Source: Ruminococcus sp. | GTDB taxonomy: Bacteria; Bacillota; Clostridia; Oscillospirales; Ruminococcaceae | Direction of reading: 5' to 3' | NCBI GenBank assembly: GCA_022768805.1 | Contig: JALELB010000053.1 | Span: forward strand, 1-54,204 | DNA length: 54,204 nt | Shown: positions 51,948-54,204 of the stretch, in pieces | How the letters are laid out: every line of letters starts with the position of its first letter | Position numbering within the stretch: position 1 is the stretch's first letter | Translations under genes and position numbers: made by a program | Notes under the pieces: generated by a model | What the model saw: the letters and a program-made list of their open reading frames with translations, nothing else | What the model was told of the DNA's origin: nothing | Databases searched by the model: none

Positions 51948-53669
51948 TTATTTCAAAAGTCCGGAGAAATCCTCCTGGAGCTTAGCTTCCAGCGCAGCTG
52001 CCGCATTCCGGTCAGTACCGGTGGTGGTGTAGTATGCCTTGATTTTCGGCTCGGTGCCGGAGGGGCGGATCACAACGCTTGCGCCGTCCGTCAGGCTGAA
52101 GGCCAGTACGTTGGACTTAGGCAGGGTCAGCTTGGAAACGGCGCCGGTTTCCACACAGGTGGAAATGCTCTGCTCATAGTCGGCAATATTGGTGACAGTC
52201 AGCCCGCCGATGGTCTTGGGCGGATCGTTCCGGAGCTGATCCATAATCTGCTGCATTTTCAGCATGCCGCTTTCCCCCTCAAACTGGAAGCTCTGCTGGC
52301 TGTGCAGGAACATACCGTATTTCTTGTACAGTGCATCCCTGGCCTGGATCATGGTTATGCCCTTTGTCCGGTAGTATGCAGCCATTTCCACAATCAGCAT
52401 GGATGCTACCACTGCGTCCTTATCCCGGACATAGGTGCCGGCAAGATAGCCGTAGCTTTCCTCAAAACCGAATACATAGCGGGATTCCTCTCCCTTATCT
52501 TCCAGAAAACCAATCTGTTCGCCGATGAATTTGAAGCCGGTCAGAACCTCGATAACCTCAACCCCGTATGCCTTGGCAATGGCACGGACCAGATCAGTGG
52601 TAACGATAGTCTTGACCACCACAGGATTTTCGGGCATGGTGCCCATTTCCGTGCGGGATGCGCAGATGTACTCAAAGAGCATAGCACCCATTTCGTTGCC
52701 GGAGATCAGGGCATAACCACCGTTGCCGTCCGGTACGGCGATTCCCACACGGTCAGCGTCCGGGTCGGTTGCCAGCAGCAGATCCGGCTTGCAGGTTTCG
52801 CACAGCTTCAGTCCAAGAGCCAGAGCCTCCCGGATTTCCGGGTTCGGGAAGGGACAGGTGGTGAAGTTGCCGTCCGGCTTTTCCTGCTCAGGCACCACGG
52901 TAACATCAGTAATGCCGATTTTGTTGAGAATAGTGCGGACGGGCTTGTTGCCGGTTCCGTTAAGGGGAGTATAAACCACCTTCAGCCCGCTGGTGGGACA
53001 AAGATCAGTGTGAATGCCCTGTTTTAGTACATTTTCAAAGTATGCGTTGATTACATCATCTTCAATATAGGAGATCATGCCGGTGGCAAGCCCCTCCTCG
53101 AAGGAGATGATTTTCACGTCATCAAACATCTGATGGGACTCGATAAAATCCGTTACTTTCTGGGCAGCATCCAAAGTCAGCTGGCAGCCGTCATCGCCGT
53201 ATACCTTATAGCCGTTGTACTTGGAGGGATTGTGGCTGGCGGTCACTACGATGCCCGCATTACACTTCAGCTGACGCACGGCAAAGGAAAGCATGGGCGT
53301 CGGCATCAGTTCCTTATAAATGTGTACGTGAATGCCGTTTGCCGCAAGAACAGCAGCAGCGTTCTGCGCAAATACATCGGACTTGATCCGGCTGTCATAG
53401 GCGATGGCAACGGAAGGATTCTGAAAATCCGCATTCACATAATCGGCCAATCCCTGGGTGGCACGACGGATGGTGTAGATATTGAGCCTGTTGCAGCCGG
53501 CACCGATCACACCACGCAGCCCGCCGGTGCCGAATGCGAGATCCCGGTAAAAGCGATCCTGGATGGCATCTGCATCGTCTGCGATCTGCTGGAGCTCTAT
53601 CTGAAGATCCGTATCATCCACGGCCTTCTCACACCAAAGGCGGTATAAATCCTGTTCTGTTGTTTTCAT
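51948..53669 (-). CDS. pgcA: Phosphoglucomutase/phosphomannomutase
   Basis: This 573-aa alpha-D-phosphohexomutase interconverts hexose 1- and 6-phosphates, feeding cell-wall and glycogen synthesis. The phosphoserine loop is VTASHNPSKYNGYK, the metal loop ATDPDADRVG, the sugar loop GFEESYGYL and the phosphate loop IRPSGTEPKIK. The length and the N-terminal AFGTGGLRGVIG match the Firmicute PgcA type. ATG at 53669 has AGGAGGT 8 nt upstream. The symbol is by similarity. Confidence 0.92.
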   Translation of the reverse strand: MKTTEQDLYRLWCEKAVDDTDLQIELQQIADDADAIQDRFYRDLAFGTGGLRGVIGAGCNRLNIYTIRRATQGLADYVNADFQNPSVAIAYDSRIKSDVFAQNAAAVLAANGIHVHIYKELMPTPMLSFAVRQLKCNAGIVVTASHNPSKYNGYKVYGDDGCQLTLDAAQKVTDFIESHQMFDDVKIISFEEGLATGMISYIEDDVINAYFENVLKQGIHTDLCPTSGLKVVYTPLNGTGNKPVRTILNKIGITDVTVVPEQEKPDGNFTTCPFPNPEIREALALGLKLCETCKPDLLLATDPDADRVGIAVPDGNGGYALISGNEMGAMLFEYICASRTEMGTMPENPVVVKTIVTTDLVRAIAKAYGVEVIEVLTGFKFIGEQIGFLEDKGEESRYVFGFEESYGYLAGTYVRDKDAVVASMLIVEMAAYYRTKGITMIQARDALYKKYGMFLHSQQSFQFEGESGMLKMQQIMDQLRNDPPKTIGGLTVTNIADYEQSISTCVETGAVSKLTLPKSNVLAFSLTDGASVVIRPSGTEPKIKAYYTTTGTDRNAAAALEAKLQEDFSGLLK

Positions 53670-53731
53670 TATGCATACCTCCTGTATCAATGAAAACCAC
53701 ATCGGTTCACATGTGGCATTGGTTACTATTT

Positions 53732-53760
53732 ATTATAGCATAAAGAAACGGAATTGAAAA
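53732..53760 (-). promoter_or_regulatory. Promoter of the phosphohexomutase gene
   Basis: Minus-strand TTTTCA (53760-53755), a 17-bp spacer with extended TGC, and TATAAT (53737-53732). A small CCACAT/ATGTGG hairpin at 53697-53716 lies in the leader. Nothing recognisable was seen in 53761-53860. Confidence 0.65.
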
Positions 53761-53900
53761 GGGGATTTCAAAAAAATCATGCGAAAAAACCGCCAAAAAC
53801 TGCGGCTGCGGGAGCAAGATTGTTTGTGAAATATATAGTATATGACAGACTGAATAACTATTCATTGAAAAAGTTCATAGGAATTGTGCGATATTTTGTG

Positions 53901-53929
53901 TTGACAAACGAGCGTTGATATGATAGAAT
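53901..53929 (+). promoter_or_regulatory. rRNA-type promoter 1
   Basis: TTGACA (53901-53906), a 17-bp spacer and TAGAAT (53924-53929). A TTGAAAAAGTTCA element lies upstream at 53865-53877. Confidence 0.8.
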
Positions 53930-53999
53930 AAATAAGTCGCCAAGAGAGCCTGAAAAACGACTCTTCCCGACAAGAGAAAAAGAAATTTTGAAAAAGTGC

Positions 54000-54028
54000 T
54001 TGACAAAGCGAACGAGATGTGATATACT
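54000..54028 (+). promoter_or_regulatory. rRNA-type promoter 2
   Basis: TTGACA (54000-54005), a 17-bp spacer and TATACT (54023-54028). It is preceded by TTTTGAAAAAGTGC and followed by a CGAACGAGATGTGATA core resembling promoter 3. Confidence 0.88.
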
Positions 54029-54104
54029 AGATAAGCTGCTTTCAGCGGCGGTCGGTACCACGGATCAGGAGCGAAGAAAACTTTGAAAAAGTTCAAAAAA
54101 CCTC

Positions 54105-54133
54105 TTGACAAAGGGCGAGCGACGTGATATAAT
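54105..54133 (+). promoter_or_regulatory. rRNA-type promoter 3
   Basis: TTGACA (54105-54110), a 17-bp spacer and TATAAT (54128-54133), a full consensus match. It is preceded by CTTTGAAAAAGTTCAAAAAA, an A-rich stretch that could act as an UP element. Confidence 0.9.
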
Positions 54134-54204
54134 AGAAAAGCTGTCAAGAACAGCGGATCGAAAGATCACAATGGTATCTTGAAAATTGAACAATACGAAA
54201 CACG
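54134..54204 (+). other. Probable 5' leader of an rRNA operon
   Basis: After promoter 3 comes a leader with CTGT/ACAG and GATC/GATC short stems, ending in TTGAAAATTGAACAATA. This type of sequence commonly lies upstream of 16S rRNA genes in Firmicutes. The 16S gene itself would start beyond the window. Confidence 0.6.

Noticed and set aside
1..54204. CRISPR arrays, tRNA genes, insertion sequences
   Set aside because: I saw no regularly spaced repeats, no cloverleaf with T-arm GTTCRA in context and no intact transposase. The only mobile-element trace is the recombinase fragment near 10.2 kb.

Overview
The window looks like chromosome of a spore-forming, mid-50s %G+C Firmicute of the Ruminococcus / Oscillospiraceae kind. 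The clues are a pro-sigma-E and SpoIIGA pair, a type I dockerin on a secreted papain-like protease, a clostripain-like lipoprotein, DUF951 and DUF6514 family genes, near-consensus sigma-A promoters with 17-bp spacers, and a triple-promoter rRNA leader at the right edge. The species assignment is inference.

Layout. 0.1-4.7 kb (minus strand): a proline operon (small membrane protein, D-2-hydroxyacid dehydrogenase, proB, proA, proline-rich membrane protein). 4.8-10.4 kb: an AT-rich block with an MMPL exporter, a heptad-repeat secreted protein and a divergent TetR regulator, followed by a remnant of a large serine recombinase. A 13-bp inverted repeat lies at its two edges, so it reads as acquired DNA. 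10.4-14.7 kb (minus): a topoisomerase IV-like parE-parC pair. 15-22.3 kb (plus): two large secreted cysteine proteases around a DUF6514 gene whose promoter carries tandem Spo0A-box-like sites. 22.4-34.4 kb: housekeeping genes (glyA, rarA, an S1-domain protein, DUF951, prfA, tsaC/sua5, coaE, an M18 aminopeptidase), then spoIIGA-sigE, coaX and an ECF S component.

34.7-46.9 kb (plus) is the most interesting part. One operon-like run encodes an NMT1/THI5-type ABC importer, dihydropyrimidinase, a PreA-like dihydropyrimidine dehydrogenase, a PucR regulator, a class III aminotransferase, an unknown 133-aa protein, an M20 amidohydrolase and an iron-type alcohol dehydrogenase. Together they can take uracil or thymine through the reductive route to beta-alanine (or its methyl analogue), then to the semialdehyde and 3-hydroxypropionate, releasing both nitrogens. 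Two proteins have unusual architecture. The substrate-binding lipoprotein appears circularly permuted: the canonical N-terminal segment sits at its C terminus. The dehydrogenase carries a PreT/DPD-like N-terminal Fe-S cysteine module fused straight to the FMN domain, with no FAD/NAD(P)H domains and no preT gene nearby. A strong promoter followed almost at once by an intrinsic terminator precedes the operon and suggests attenuation.

46.9-54.2 kb (minus): sigA, dnaG and a dGTPase-like gene (macromolecular-synthesis type operon), yigZ, rpmE and a phosphoglucomutase/phosphomannomutase. The last 300 bases hold three near-identical plus-strand promoters about 100 bp apart, leading into what is most likely a 16S rRNA gene just outside the window.
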